64,000 bases of DNA from Haliotis asinina (Eukaryota; Mollusca; Gastropoda; Lepetellida; Haliotidae), in NCBI RefSeq assembly GCF_037392515.1, contig NC_090288.1:4457501-4521500 (forward strand), given 5' to 3'. A program made the position numbers and the translations under genes. Under the pieces are notes generated by a model, which was given only the letters and a program-made list of their open reading frames with translations, had not been told where the DNA came from and made no database searches. Positions within the stretch are counted from its first letter, which is position 1. Each line of letters starts with the position of its first letter. Below are positions 23,826-36,545 of this stretch, piece after piece.

Positions 23826-23895
23826 AGCCCAGTGGCTGTGCAGTAGAGCATCTGCCTATGGATGGGAGAATTGCTGTTCAAATCCCACTTCAGAA
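23826..23895 (+). repeat. tRNA-like fragment (SINE head or tRNA pseudogene)
   Basis: It has an A-box-like 'tggctgtgcagtagagcatc' and a B-box-like 'tgttcaaatccca'. No acceptor stem can be paired, so a functional tRNA is not supported. Confidence 0.45.
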
Positions 23896-25109
23896 AACCT
23901 TTGCTTAGTGAGTTTAATCTTGAATGATATTTTTCATTTGATTTCAAACACTCATGTATCATTTGAATGTTAATGTTCATATGAATTTAGGAAAAGTAAA
24001 ACCTGGGAAGTGGTTTTACTAACGAAAAGTAAAACCTGTCCCTCAAAACAAAAACCTCAAACGCGGTTGTTCTGGGAAAACAAGAGATGATCTAATATAT
24101 AGTGAGAAGCACACTTTAGGTTTATATTTTCTATTCACAGTTGTTATTTATCAAATAATCTGAATACAGATTGTTACGCAATGAATGGAAACAAGCTGAC
24201 AATGTTTTGATTTTACTGCCATGGTTGAGCATGTGACTGCTTGCTTCTAGGTGTCTTATGACAACATTTATAAACATTTAGTTCCCAGACATAAAAAACT
24301 TTGAAGATGAGCAACCTCTGCAAAATGATCTGGCGTGGTTTGAGAATGTCCGTTCTGGCTGGCGTGCTAAAGTGACTTAAAACAATGACTAGTGATTGTA
24401 ACCAGTGATAACAGCATGTGACTTGAGAAACCTTCAAGGAGGAAGTGACATGTATTGGTGTACTGAGTAGTGTCAACGCTTCAGCTATTGTTACATACTA
24501 ATAACTTGCTGATGAATAAATTCAATGAATATCAATTAGTGACATGGAAATCAGTGCTTATTCATCACTTAATTTTATGAGAGATGTCTAAATTGTTTTT
24601 GCATTCTGTATCATAATAACGAATGCTAACCTGAAGACAATAAAGACCGCCAGAGATTTTGGTTTATTAAGTTCTCAATGGTAGAAATGGTCAGACTGAT
24701 ATGCATCATTTTAATACAAAAAGAGTAGACACATTAAGAAAAAGCTCACAATACTTTCATGATTTACAGTATGCAATTCTTCACCACACAACTGATGTTA
24801 CTACCAATGACCAACTCCATCACAAGGAGCGATGGATCTGTCAAGATCAGATAGTACAAGGAGATTGTGGCAGTGAGCCCAGCAGCCCCAGACTAGTGAA
24901 GAGCACTGTCGCTGAAGGGATACATACTATCTGTATAGAAACTCATTCAGCTGGTTCACCCTTGTCATAACTGCACTGATAAACCATAAACATTCACACA
25001 CATGACCTTGGCAACAGATCGGACAGGGATTTGTAAGGCCATGCCTAGAAGCCAATAAGTGATGTCATGCTCTTAATCACAACATTATCTTGATATTCAT
25101 AGCAACCTG

Positions 25110-25165
25110 AAGACCTACCAGTCTGGACCTGGGAATCCAGTGATAGATATCATGAGCCAAAACAT
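25110..25165 (-). repeat. Dispersed SINE-like repeat fragment
   Basis: 'cagtctggacctgggaatcc' plus 'agtgatagatatcatgagc' corresponds to a middle block of the family in minus orientation. Confidence 0.45.
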
Positions 25166-25611
25166 CAGCTGTTCAATTCGGGATTTCCCACTTGTCCAAA
25201 TTAACATAAGAGATATCAAAACTATGCAAAGTACACAGGTCTGCTATTTAACAATGTTCCAAATGAGGTCACAGGTAGTGACAAACTTCACAAATACTGT
25301 TCGAGTTCAAAATAACATTTTATTCTTGAGTGGTTTGAAATACAGGTTCTTTCAATAAGGTGTCATTTTATTTGCACAACCGACCAACCAATTCCATGGC
25401 TCTAAAACATGTCTCAATTCTTTCCCCAACTTGGATCAATATTGGTCCAGGGTTTGTTTCAGTCTTGCTGTATACTTTTGGGTGTTTCTTCCTCTGCATT
25501 CAATCTCAACAGTGCTGAAAGCAGCAGTGAGATGACTGTACATTACAGCTGTTTTCAAGTTTCTTGTCAGTTATAAAAAGAAAAAGAAACTACTTCACCG
25601 TGTACATGTTC

Positions 25612-26257
25612 CATATAAACTCAGTCTAAGTAAACTTATCCTCAGTACTTTTCGTTACACTCCACTACTGAGTCTAACAAAACCTTATGGGAGGTCACGT
25701 CAGGTAACCTTTCAGTCTGACCAATCAGAACACAGCTTACCAAATTGTGAAAGTGGACATGCACACATACCTTTTGAACTTTTTATCTCGAAAATGTTCA
25801 TACCCGAACGTTTCCGAATGCTTTTTAGCGTACGCTTGCTTCCAGGTGACGCACACGGCATACGTACAACCATGACAACGGTGAGTAAACAGTCGCTGAA
25901 AATGGTGCTTTTTGCAATTTTCAAGGATGTCATCTTGCGGGAACATTAGCTAATGGTAACCGTGTCTGCAGAAACCCCAAAGCCTATATACTGCAGGTCA
26001 AATAATTGTGTTATATGCGGATTTTTGTTTGCGAAGAGATCTGTGTCAGTGACCTGAATATTTCGAAAGTCCCTCTGATCCCTATATAGTAACCGATGTC
26101 TGATTGGTTAAATCTATTTAACCGTTTCGCGTTTGATTCGACGGTCATTGGTCGCTCAAAGGTTACCTGACGCATCCTTCTACTAGGTTTTGTTAGACTC
26201 AGTGGTGGAGTGTAACGAAATACACTGAGACTAAGTTTACTTAGACTGCATATAAAC
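25612..26257. mobile_element. MITE with ~100-bp terminal inverted repeats and 9-bp target duplication
   Basis: The element body is about 25621-26248. Its ends are inverted copies: left 'cagtctaagtaaactta', 'cgttacactccactactgag', 'tctaacaaaacct', 'gtcaggtaaccttt'. The right end, reversed, repeats these with few changes. Flanks are 'catataaac' at 25612-25620 and 26249-26257. A 9-bp duplication suggests the Mutator superfamily. The roughly 430-bp interior has no convincing transposase. Confidence 0.82.
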
Positions 26258-26799
26258 TACACATTCATCAGGAATTGGCTTCAGATTAAACCATTCAAGG
26301 AGACCCAAACTATTGCAGCATTTGGTAGAATATGAAGAAGAATATGATTGTTTCCTCCTTAATAGTCACCCCTACTGTCCACTGTAGCAGACGTTTTCAT
26401 CTCAGTAGCTAGGCTTGGATATTTCTGTGGCGGGAGTTCCAAACCATAACAATAATAAATGAATTACAAGTAAAATTTACATAAATCAAATAATAGCAAC
26501 ATAATGCTGTCAACAATTAATTTTTTTGTTCTTCCAAAGCTTATTTTATTCCATCCTGCACTAATGTTTCTCAAGTTGACCTAGCCAGTTCCTGGCCTTT
26601 GCTACACTATTGTCGCCACCAAAATATATGTTTATAGTCATCATGCAGTCATAAATTTGACAAAAAAATACACCCGAGGACAATTGAGAACAATGGTCTT
26701 GCTCCACATTAACTTGTTGAGATACTAAAAATATGATTACTGGTGCAACTTAATTGCCTTAGTGACTACCTGAAGTAAGCAGGATAACTTCCATTTTTT

Positions 26800-26985
26800 G
26801 TTTGAGTGAGTGAGTGGGTGAGTTTAGTTTTACTCAGTTTTTAACACTATTCCAGCAAGAAGGGGAATAGAATGTCCACATAAGGGGACACTTGAAATGG
26901 GTTCCCCACATTTTGCCCATGTGGGGAATCAAACCCAGATCTTCAGCGTGAACGCTTATACCACTAGGCTACTCCACCATTTCCA
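26800..26985 (-). repeat. tRNA-derived SINE, minus orientation
   Basis: Read on the minus strand it has 'gtagcctagtggtataagcg', then the B-box 'gggtttgattccccacatgg', and ends in an 'actcacccactcactcac' tail, the usual 3' end of this family. Confidence 0.75.
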
Positions 26986-27224
26986 TTTGTTATTTGGAGA
27001 GGCAGCAATGAATGACATGAAGGACAATCACTCAAAGTCACTCAAATGAAAGTTAATACACCAGTTCCCACGTCTTGGAATTAAATGGTGTTTTATGCCT
27101 CCCCAAATGGTTCACACTTACAGACTTGTGTTCCTGCAACATGAATGGATGCTCAAATTCTGATTGACGGTGATGACCATCATCACCATGTATTAGGTCA
27201 GGTCACAGAATGGTCGTTCTACCC

Positions 27225-27395
27225 TTTTCTCCTATTTTCAGTTAGATTTACGCCACTTTCAGCAATATTACAGCAATATCATGATGGAGGACACCAGAAA
27301 TGGGTTGCGCAAAATGTTCCCAAGTGGATAATCGAACCTGGGTCTTTGGCGAGAAGAGCGAACGCCTTAACTACTAGGCTTCCCCATCGTCTCTT
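27225..27395 (-). repeat. tRNA-derived SINE, minus orientation
   Basis: On the minus strand 'aagcctagtagttaaggcg' (A box) and 'caggttcgattatccac' (B box) are followed by 'cccatttctggtgtcc' and 'tgatattgctgtaatattgc'. Confidence 0.75.
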
Positions 27396-27620
27396 TTCAT
27401 ACACATGTGTGTATTTTTAAGAAAATACTTAATTTTCTTATGGACCTATGAGGATCCTCAAACGATGAGTGTTTTAGTAATGAGTCTCTGGATGCATGAA
27501 AGGAAACGCTGCTTTTCTCCCTGAGTGGAGTTCAGACTGGATTCCAGGGTCTTGACCAGAGGATGGTTTCCCCAAGCGTCAGTTGATGAGTTGTGTAATG
27601 TGATGTGATGGTCACTTGGG

Positions 27621-30600
27621 TTACTTCTTCCTGCCCCTCTTGACCACCTCCCAGCCATCCTCCACCTCCATGTCTTCCCCATCTGCAAACAAGTCAGTAC
27701 ATGAGTTGACCATCTCGGTCTCAAAGCCTCCTGTAACAAGTGAGCATAGTTCTACACTAGTGCTAGCATTATTCATGCAATATCACAGCTGGGGACACCA
27801 AAAGTGTGCTTCACATGTTACACCCTAGTGGGGACTCGAATCCAGGTATTGGGCATGACCCTTCACCAGCAGATCCCCACACATCTAAGGCATGTAACTC
27901 TGAACATAAAATTACCAGGCCCAGTATCACTAGGACAATGTCTAACACCTCAGCCATCCAGCATTTCAGAGTGTATCATGATCTTAACACCAGGCAAAAA
28001 AAAAGCATCTATTCTCCATAACATCATAAATTTGAAAACATATAAAGTCAATGATTTTTCATAATAGTGTTTAGTGATTTTCAGTATCATTTGGTAGACT
28101 GGACTGTAGTTTTGGATCTCAATGAGCTGGCAACATATGCATCAATCTTTGCATGCAAGTATGTTAGACATAATAATCTTGAATGCAACAATCACTAATT
28201 CACCTCCAGCTGACAAAATATACACGACTTCAATATGACAGTTTTCACGATTGATACAAGTTAAAATTCAACCACATCACTTCCTGTCTCTGCAGTTACC
28301 TGTGTTATTCTGCTGTGCTGGTTGTACAGGTTGTGTAGGGGCCAAGTGAGATCGGGACGCCCTCACCACATCACCACCACCACTGCTACATGCCATCACT
28401 TCACCATTCTGACAAGAGAAAAACTGAATGAAAACACAAGTGAATAGTTCTATATCTAAATCTCAAATATCATGGTAAATCTGCACTTTCAAAACGTGTG
28501 AAATATCTAGAACACGAGTTCTGCCTCTGACTATCACTGTAATAAAGTGTAAATGGTTGGTGAGACACAAACACACAAACACACAAACACACACACACAA
28601 ACACACACACACCCCACACACACAGTGATTCTGACCTCTGCCTCCTCCCCTTCCACCTCCTGGTTGCTGTGCCCCTGGGTGCAGCCTTGCAGGGCGGCCT
28701 TGGGCTGGCTGGCTATACTCTGACGCACCTCTGCCTCCCGGCCCTCGCTGCATAGCCGGAAGTACTTGCAGATCATATGGGCAATCTGATCACACACAGT
28801 GAAAAAGAAAATTGAGCAAGTGTTCTTTCAACACATGATGCATAGTGTTATCAATACAACAAACAGATGACAAATCAATTCAATACAGTTGGTATCACAG
28901 TCCAATAAATCAGCACATTGTCCAACAGGGTCAGCTTTTGTATGAGGTCATGTAAGCATACATGAATGTATGAAATATGCATCAGTGAAACATATACATC
29001 TCACCTTCAATAAGAGCAGTTAATACACCTGTTGATTACCGAAACTTTATGAAATAGACTATCATACTCCTAAATTCATCAATTTTGGAAAGACATAAAA
29101 TAGCATTCATGGCAACTGTAACCAGGAGGATTTCCTGTTTGAAACTGACGGTCAAAATAGAGGAAATGAATGATTCCTCTCTCCATGTATCCATTACAAC
29201 AAACTGGCAGTGCCCTGATCATGGTGACTTTAACTCCATATTTACTTTACAAAACAAAATCTGCATGTACAATCTTGTGACAGTGTGTAAGCCACTGTCA
29301 AACGTGCTGGATCCCAACATATCACCAAACAGATACCGAAATCACAATATTTAGTGAAAAAATGATAACATATCGTGTCCAAGAAACACTAAAACAGGCA
29401 TTGTCTGTTGTTTAATGTCACACTCAGCAATAGTGAAGCTATATGGTTGTGGTCTCTAAATAACTGAATCAGGACAGGCAACCCAGTGATCAACAGCATC
29501 AGCATCGATCTATACAAATTGGATATGATGACATGTGTCATCCCAACCAGCAAGCCTGACCACCTGATCCTGTAAGTGGCCTTTCACAACTAGCATGCAT
29601 TGCTGAGGACCAATTCTAACTCCGATCTTCACATGTATTGTCACCATGGTAACAGATATGACCTACAAGCTAGTTACCAGTGCTAAGCTGCCGTCTTCTA
29701 TAACCATGTCAAACTCAGCATTCAACACATCTTCCAGGAAGTCCTCTAACTCATCACTCTGTATATTTGCTGCAAACAAACATGGGGTGTTTTAAGAACT
29801 ACTTCACCTTGAAAACAAGAAGTGGGTTTCAAAGTGAAACTTAAAGGCACAATGTCACACTTTTTCAAGAATATTTTTGTCTATAATATATACTGAAAAG
29901 TAAGGATGCATAAAAAGTAATTACATGTTTGTCATTTGCACATTTTTTTCTTTAAAGTGACAAGGGAGGTAGGATTTTTTTTTCATTTTGGGTAGAAAAA
30001 AGTAATGATGGAGGAAAATATTTTTACTGTCTATTTCTCCAAAATACAGCTTGGGAAATTTACCACGTATTAATGAGTTGTAGATTCAGTTACATTCGTT
30101 CTTACAGACACTCATTGTTATGGCGGACAAATAGACAATCATGACGCAACCAAGTCAAAATGTTTTTTTTTTAAAAAAGCTTACAAATAAAAGTGTCATG
30201 TTGATGCCTGAGAAAGATTTCACGTTTTTTAAGCCAAAAAAGAAATGCAACTCTGTTGCTGTCAATTTTTTTAAAAGGAGACATAGAGATGAATGCTTGC
30301 CATGCTTACTTTTATGAGATTCCAATTTTTCAAAACTAACATTCGTTTGTTGATCAGTATATACTGGGGCACATGCACTCATTTTTGCTTCATACTGAAT
30401 TAATAAACGTATTACACCTTACGACTTGCCCGAAATAGATAACTGAAACTTTGAGACGGACAGTTTCCAAACAGATAATATTTGCCATAGATGGAATGTG
30501 AACTGTTGCTCCAAATATCAAAAACTGTTGCACACAGTATCCCAAGGGACATAGTCTATGGGGTTCAGCTGAAATGAAGTTCAGTTGACAGAGCATGCCA

Positions 30601-32380
30601 GAGTCGATTTAAAGCAACTGTACTGAAGACACTGTGGGTTATCACATAAAACTGCCTGCTCAAACAAATCCAGTACAAACTCATTGTATGAATACACCCG
30701 GAGAAAGGTATGAGTGCTCATGAAAGGCGAAGTAGTCTGAGGTATATAAGACAAGGATCTTTGATTTGTTGCTAGTCGTTCGATTCATTTGTGCCACTTG
30801 TCCCATTCAGATTTAGGCATTGGAACACAAGGGCTGATTTCATTGGTAGACTTGAAAGTTCACTTGGACATTGTGACCTTCGATTAGTGACTTTTCAGAG
30901 CTATTTTGTGGAACTTATGTTAGAGCGCTGTAGTGTTTCGACTTTAAATAAGTGGTGGTTCTTAGCGGTTTCATTCAATGTTCATTTTCTTCCTTTCCTC
31001 ACTTAATGTTTAGTTACCTGAAAATCATCCTTGGTTCTCTCACTGATAATTGTTGGCACCTTTAGGTCCTTGTTTAGACAAAAGGTAAGTTCAAAATTTA
31101 GTTAATTAGGATTTCAGTTATATTTATTAGATTGCTCTGCATATGTTTTGGGAACACTTTATTTGGTAGCTGAGCTGAGTCATAAGTCATAGTTTTGACT
31201 GCTTCGTGAAGAATTGATAAATATCCAATACCATGTACTGTACACAGACAATGATGCTTACCATTTTCCTTAAACCATGTTTCTATTGCATAAACCATCC
31301 ACTCTGCCTTTTCCTGACTGTCAGGTCCACCAAACCCATGACTTACAGCCAGCTGAAATAAAAAACAAAATTTTCACTAATTTCAGTTACTCAAAACTCA
31401 TTAAACACTTAAAAAAAATATTTTCTCTTCGTGTAAAACCAGGTCCATACTTCAAAAAGGTTCCCAACACATTCCATACATCACTCAGTTTTTAAAGGCC
31501 AGACTGTCAGTGAACTAGCATACGCAATTTTAAGCATCCCAGGTAATCGACAGTTAGTCTCAACAAACAAACTAGGCTTTGGACGAGCTATGGCCGACCC
31601 TGTTGTTGAGAGGAATCCATTTGATTCTTTACATTTAGTAACTGAAGTCAACTGAAAGCTTGCACATCCATCTGCTATAAAGAAGTTGATATTTTTTGCA
31701 ATTCTGAAATTGAAGTGTATTCAAAAACTTTGAAAAGTTCAATTATAACTCAATGTAAGAAAACAATTAATTGTTTCCTTCAAAACACACTGAGTCTGAA
31801 ATTCTTTCTAAAGTATCAACATTATTTTCACTATAACTTGTGTGGGTAGTTACTCGCAATGAATTGCTCTAGTAGAAACTTTGCCAAATCACACATACAA
31901 AGAACATTTTGTGTTCTTTTTAGTTTTCCCAAAGTCAAGATTTTACTCACAGCTATGCAACGGAAGCTACGTCACGAAAAGTTATCACTGATAATATCAG
32001 GTAACGTGTCGTTCATGACAAGAAACAATTATGGCACTTTATTGCCATTTTGAGTACTCTGATGGTACTGTATCTACTGAACTGAAAGTTGGGGTTTTTT
32101 ACCTACCATTAGTCGATCACCGATTGTGTGTAATTCATCAGTTCGTCGAAACTTTCACGATGTCACGAACTTGGAAGACTCACGAAGTAAAGATACCCAA
32201 ATCCACCACTCGGGATCGATACTGACTGACATTCTTCCAAATGACAGTTTTCCCTATACGATCAGATTGTATATATCAACTCAGAGTGTAAAAATTCAAT
32301 CTAACCTGAAGTGCTGTCCATCCATCGAGCACACTCTTCACCGACTGGCCGAACAACGTGCTCACATAGGGCGACGCCAT
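27621..32380 (-). CDS. TSR2: Pre-rRNA-processing protein TSR2 homologue, complete, six exons
   Basis: TSR2 is a nuclear escort of ribosomal protein eS26 (RPS26). It releases eS26 from its importin and helps load it on pre-40S particles. The minus-strand exons are 32306-32380, 31262-31352, 29678-29769, 28636-28785, 28300-28408 and 27621-27730. They total 627 bp, or 208 residues, slightly longer than the human protein. Every junction is GT...AG and every phase joins. The conserved order is STLFGQSVKSVLDGWTALQ, LAVSHGFGGPDSQEKAEWM, SDELEDFLEDVLNAEFDMVI followed by EDGSL, IAHMICKYF, a variable linker, and the C-terminal acidic-basic tail DMEVEDGWEVVKRGRKK. Start: MASPYVSTLF, the only in-frame ATG upstream of the conserved block. 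Intron 4 begins beside a (CA)n tract. A foldback element lies 85 bases upstream of the ATG. Confidence 0.94.
27755..27960 (-). repeat. tRNA-derived SINE fragment, minus orientation
   Basis: 'ctggattcgagtccccacta' (B box, minus) is followed by the 'gtgaagcacacttttggtgt' body. It overlaps TSR2 intron sequence just upstream of its last exon. Confidence 0.55.
28565..28623 (+). repeat. (CA)n microsatellite, impure
   Basis: It consists of 'cacacaaacacacaaacac' type repeats. It ends 12 bases from the donor site of the TSR2 exon at 28636-28785, so its length could affect splicing. Confidence 0.9.
29400..29640 (-). repeat. Near-complete dispersed SINE-like repeat (molluscan type)
   Basis: On the minus strand: 'agatcggagttagaattggt', then 'acaggatcaggtggtcaggc', 'gatgacacatgtcatc', 'gatcgatgctgatgctgttg', 'atcactgggttgcctg' and 'tattgctgagtgtgacatta'. 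This is the longest copy in the window and the reference for the other fragments. It lies in TSR2 intron 3. Confidence 0.7.
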
Positions 32381-32465
32381 TTTGGATATCACAGTGCATT
32401 TTGGGATGAAAACAATGTCACGTGAATGATGATGTACAGTGCGCGCTGAATACAAATGTTGATTT

Positions 32466-33498
32466 CAGGCCCCCCTAAGTAATTGAAGGAATTACGGCAA
32501 ATTTGAAGGAATTGCATCTCAAATGGATACAAACGCAGCCCACTCGCGAAACAATTGCAGCGATATCGGTAGTTTAGCGGTAATAATGGAAACACATCGG
32601 CCCTATCGGAAGCAATGTCGGTAATACTGGAAACACGCTCGGCCATCTTCGGAGATTTTTCGGTCGCGAGCGGAAACTCACGCAGCAAAACATAGCGTCG
32701 TTGGAAGAAACACCCGTCTCGGTGAGTTGTGTTTTTCGTTCCTACTACTACGTTTTTATACCTATCCCTATACAACCCGTGTTGAATGCGTTTAGGTATG
32801 AGGTGTTGTCGGGGCAATAGCTTATGTTTTTAGGAAACGATTGTCACTGCAGAACAGTGTCACAAGTCATGCCCCTGGAGATTGTTTACACCTGAACATC
32901 GAAGTCGTGCCGATGATTACGAACATCATGAACGTGCGCCATGAAGAAGTTTATGAGCCATAATTTTTCTTTCTATGAAGTGCAATTGACAAATTTAAAC
33001 ACATTTTACAAACAAATGATGTTATATCTAGCGCACGTTCGTAATCATCGGCACGACTTCGATGTTCAGATGTAAACAACCTCCAGGGGCATGACTTGTG
33101 ACACTCTTCTAGAGTGACTATCTTTTCCTAAAAACATAAGCTATTGCCCCGACAACACCTCATACCTAAACGCATTCAACACGGGTTGTCAAAGATGGAT
33201 AGGTATAAAAATGTAATAGTGGGAACGAAAAACACAACTCACCGAGACGGGTGTTTCTTCCAACGACGCTATGTTTTGCTGCGTGAGTTTCCGCTCGCGA
33301 CCGAAAAATCTCCGAAGATGGCCGAGCGTGTTTCCAGTATTACCGACATTGCTTCCGATAGGGCCGATGTGTTTCCATTATTACCGCTAAATTACCGATA
33401 TCGCTGCAATTGTTTCGCGAGTGGACTGCGTTTGTTTCCATTTGAGATGCAATTCCTTCAAATTTGCTGTAATTCCTTCAATTACTTAGGGGGGCCTG
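32466..33498. mobile_element. Foldback element: two ~470-bp inverted arms with a ~91-bp loop
   Basis: The left arm (about 32466-32939) and right arm (about 33031-33498) are near-identical in inverted orientation. They start and end with 'caggccccccta'/'taggggggcctg'. The flanks are 'gattt' at 32461-32465 and 33499-33503, a likely 5-bp target duplication. Small differences (for example a 9-base insertion near the inner end of the left arm) show it is not an assembly mirror artefact. The outward-reading frames in each arm (minus 32389-32817, plus 33144-33545) are the same sequence mirrored and have no recognised domain. Confidence 0.88.
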
Positions 33499-33589
33499 GA
33501 TTTGACCTTTCTTTTAATTTTTCTTCATATTTTTTTATACTTTAAGCAGAGCTGAGACCACCAAAGTGTACGCCGGTGTAGTATATAAT

Positions 33590-33725
33590 GTCCAGGGGTG
33601 CCAGTCAAATCACCCCAGCGACAAAACGCATCAGCATATTTGGTCAAAATGCCCCAGATTTTTTGTCAGATCGCCCCAGGTTTGGTCAAATCGCCCCCAA
33701 GGGGATAGTCAAAATGCCCCAATTT
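33590..33725 (+). repeat. Short motif cluster 'GTCAAAATGCCCCAG', about five copies
   Basis: 'ccagtcaaatcacccca', 'ggtcaaaatgccccag', 'gtcagatcgccccagg', 'ggtcaaatcgccccca' and 'agtcaaaatgcccca' follow each other at irregular 15-40 base spacing. Confidence 0.7.
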
Positions 33726-36545
33726 ACTAAATATGGTTTAAGAGGATGGTACTGTATGTGGTTATGCCTACAAAAACACCGTAAACGTGAAATATGAAAT
33801 AATGCATCAAGAACGTTCACGAACATGCATATCAGAGACAATTTATTTTACAAAATATTCCCACGAGTAACTTAACCTGCCTTAAAAAATCGATTTTAAG
33901 ACATAAACACACAGAATAAATCATGAATAGCAGATGTTAGATTACACGAAGACGTACCAATAACAAAAATGGATGTTAGGGAAAGTATACAACGTCTGAA
34001 GGGGTCATTGTCCGCACCTGTAGGTAATTTACAGATAGATCAGGTCAGGTCAGTTTCTATATACATAAAGGTACCATAAACAGAAACGCATAAGACGCCC
34101 TACACGGCTGTGGAATTCATATTCTGCAAGCCAAACCAAAACCATTTGAAGTTGTTCCCGTCCATCTGATTGCGAGTGACACTGTGCACCACAAAATAGA
34201 CAAACGGACAGACATTCTAATCAGTAATGTAGGCCATTGGCTCATAATACAACACCATGCAAATATAAAGAATACACACTTGCTAGGTGTAGGATACGAT
34301 TGAAATTCAGGTCAGGTAGTAGTGAGTTTATTTCTTAGTTTTAATACAGTGGTGAAAGTTGAAGAGCTGTTCTCGTACTTAATACAAAACAAATATTTCC
34401 ATGAATTGTCATTTGGTGTTTTGGGGTCGTTTATGTCTTTCATTTCTATCATTTGTACGATCAGCATGCACAAATATAAGCATTTTAATTAAATATTTTT
34501 CATGTTTTGCACTTCTATTCAGTTCTATCGTTCACATGAGATCAAAACTACAGGTTCAGCGTGAAAAATCCTGAAAAGGCAATTTTTCGTTTATTATATT
34601 TTTCTTTATTCACTTTTTTTCACATATTGCGTTAGTTTTTACATATTGTCTTGATGTTATATATCAGGTTTGTTCACGGTCCACGTAATGATGCTCCCCA
34701 ACAGTTTATTCCCGCCAATCCATAGATCATCGTCTGCAGGCAGTGCCCCGGGTGATCACATTCAGGATGGACTTCCGGTGTGGTATGGATATTGTTTATA
34801 GATGGATGTACACAAGGGATAAACGAATGAAAATCTGAAAAAGACGTTTCAAATAATCCTTTCACAACTTACGATGAAATGTGTAATGTTTAAGTTTGCC
34901 CGCATTTGTTTCGGAATCAGTCAAAACAATCCATATATTTGATCCATGAACTCATGTATTCGCGTTTCTGCATATACTGGCAGCGAAACAGCTAATATTA
35001 GTGGACTTCAAAAAGTTAAACAGAACGTTATTGAATGGCATAGTATTCCAGAGTTTCTTTTGTTTCGATCAAAATGTTGAAACATGGCGAGTTATGGCTG
35101 AAAGGATGACACGGTCAACGTCCATTATGAATATTAATCCCCCAAAACGGCCATCCCATCATTGGGACCACCGAAAGTTAGGTCCATAGTTCTTGGAAGA
35201 ATTTTATTAGCACAACTGATAAACTGTCTTTGGAAAACTATTTCTATTTGGAAAAAACATAGAATTGTACTTTTTTTATACTCTTCGTCACGCTTACTGC
35301 ATTACACCCCTATAAAATAAGTATGCCCTCGGGATGTAAGCCGTTTAATCACCCTCATTCTGGTACTTGGTATCTTCCCAAATGTCAGACATGTCGACTG
35401 TCAGACGGGTAATTATCAGATTAGTCATGGTTGGTTAGTCAAACATTAGTTACCTGTTTACCTTTCAGTAAATGGAACAGACCACAACAACAAAAACTTA
35501 GTAAGTACCAGGACAGTTTTAATAACCTTTGCTCTTTACTTTTTTACCTATCAAATTATCAAATGTAAAATATGGTGATTTGATTATTTTACATCACAAT
35601 CTTTATAAGTAATGTAAGCACCGACTTTAAATGTTAATTACATATCTTGTTAAGAAATGTAAGTACCAACTTTATTATTTAACGAAAATATTGCACTATT
35701 TACTATTTACATATAGTCAGTCAGTAACGGAGTATTGTATCCAATACTTATAGCACTATTCACTTTACATGCATTATTTACATATCACTCACAATCACCT
35801 TCACACTTCAGTAGTTTTAGCCAAGTTTCAATAGATGTCCTAGAGCATCCAGGAATTCAATGGATGTCAGTCGAACATTTCCCTCTGTATGTCTTGACGA
35901 TACATCTCCAGTGTGTGGTCTGGAATCTGGTCTTATTCTTGGAATATGTGAACCCATCAAGAAATACTTGCTGGTTTCCTCTCTGAGACTGAATAAATTC
36001 CACTCTGACTATGCAAGCCATAGCAGCGATATCGCACTGACTGAGTTCATGTTATATATCACATGTGAGATTGAGCTTCAGTTTCGGAGAACTTTAAACA
36101 ACTTTCTCAAGTACATACAAGACAGTTGTCTAATGATTGAGCCGTCTGACAATTGGAACGTCTGATGCTTGGGAGTGAACCTGGCACTTATGTACACAAA
36201 CTCGGTTCCAGCAAAAATGTACTTTCTTTCTCGTTCCTTGTTCCTTACAAAGAGAATGCCCGCCACTTATTCTCCTATCGACTGTTGCAATCGTGGGTAC
36301 AAAAGGGCGTCGTTTAAAATTTCATCGCATTCCAAAGTATGAGGAAATTCGTGACTATAAAACGTCATACTTTATCCCATTCACTTCTTCTATCAAAAGT
36401 CCAGCAGACATGCTTTCCTGAAATAGTTTTAGTCCAACTTCAGCAACACGCGCTAAAGGACACACAGGAGCAAAGCTTTCATTGTGAATGAGTAGACGGG
36501 GTAACACAGGATTGTTGCACAACTGCAGTTAGGCAAGCCCCCCAC
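33726..36545. other. Intergenic, no supportable gene apart from one candidate exon
   Basis: AT-rich sequence with no repeat family recognised. The only frame with some protein character is 35860-36165, listed separately. Confidence 0.5.
35860..36165 (+). CDS. Candidate exon or small ORF, 101 residues, unrecognised
   Basis: The frame begins at MDVSRTFPS and ends at SDNWNV. It has a mixed composition with six cysteines and a purine-first codon tendency, so it reads more like protein than the neighbouring frames. It stays open upstream to a TTTTAG at 35814-35819 that could be an acceptor. No domain, signal peptide or homologue is recognised and no partner exon was found. A chance frame is the main alternative. 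Confidence 0.2.
   Translation: MDVSRTFPSVCLDDTSPVCGLESGLILGICEPIKKYLLVSSLRLNKFHSDYASHSSDIALTEFMLYITCEIELQFRRTLNNFLKYIQDSCLMIEPSDNWNV

Larger units (their letters stand above)
14213..27620. other. Intergenic region of 13.4 kb without a supportable gene
   Basis: Between the ARL6IP5 poly(A) signal and the TSR2 stop I see only short chance frames, SINE fragments, small tandem repeats and a MITE, all listed separately. An 'aataaa' near 23155 follows a mildly GC-richer stretch (22960-23150), but no coding exon could be tied to it. Confidence 0.6.

Noticed and set aside
23826..23895. Functional tRNA gene
   Set aside because: A and B box matches are present but no acceptor stem or cloverleaf can be formed; same heads occur in nearby SINEs.
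32389..32817. 142-residue minus frame and its 133-residue plus twin as duplicated genes
   Set aside because: They are mirror readings of the two arms of the foldback element and run out of the element at its ends; no domain.
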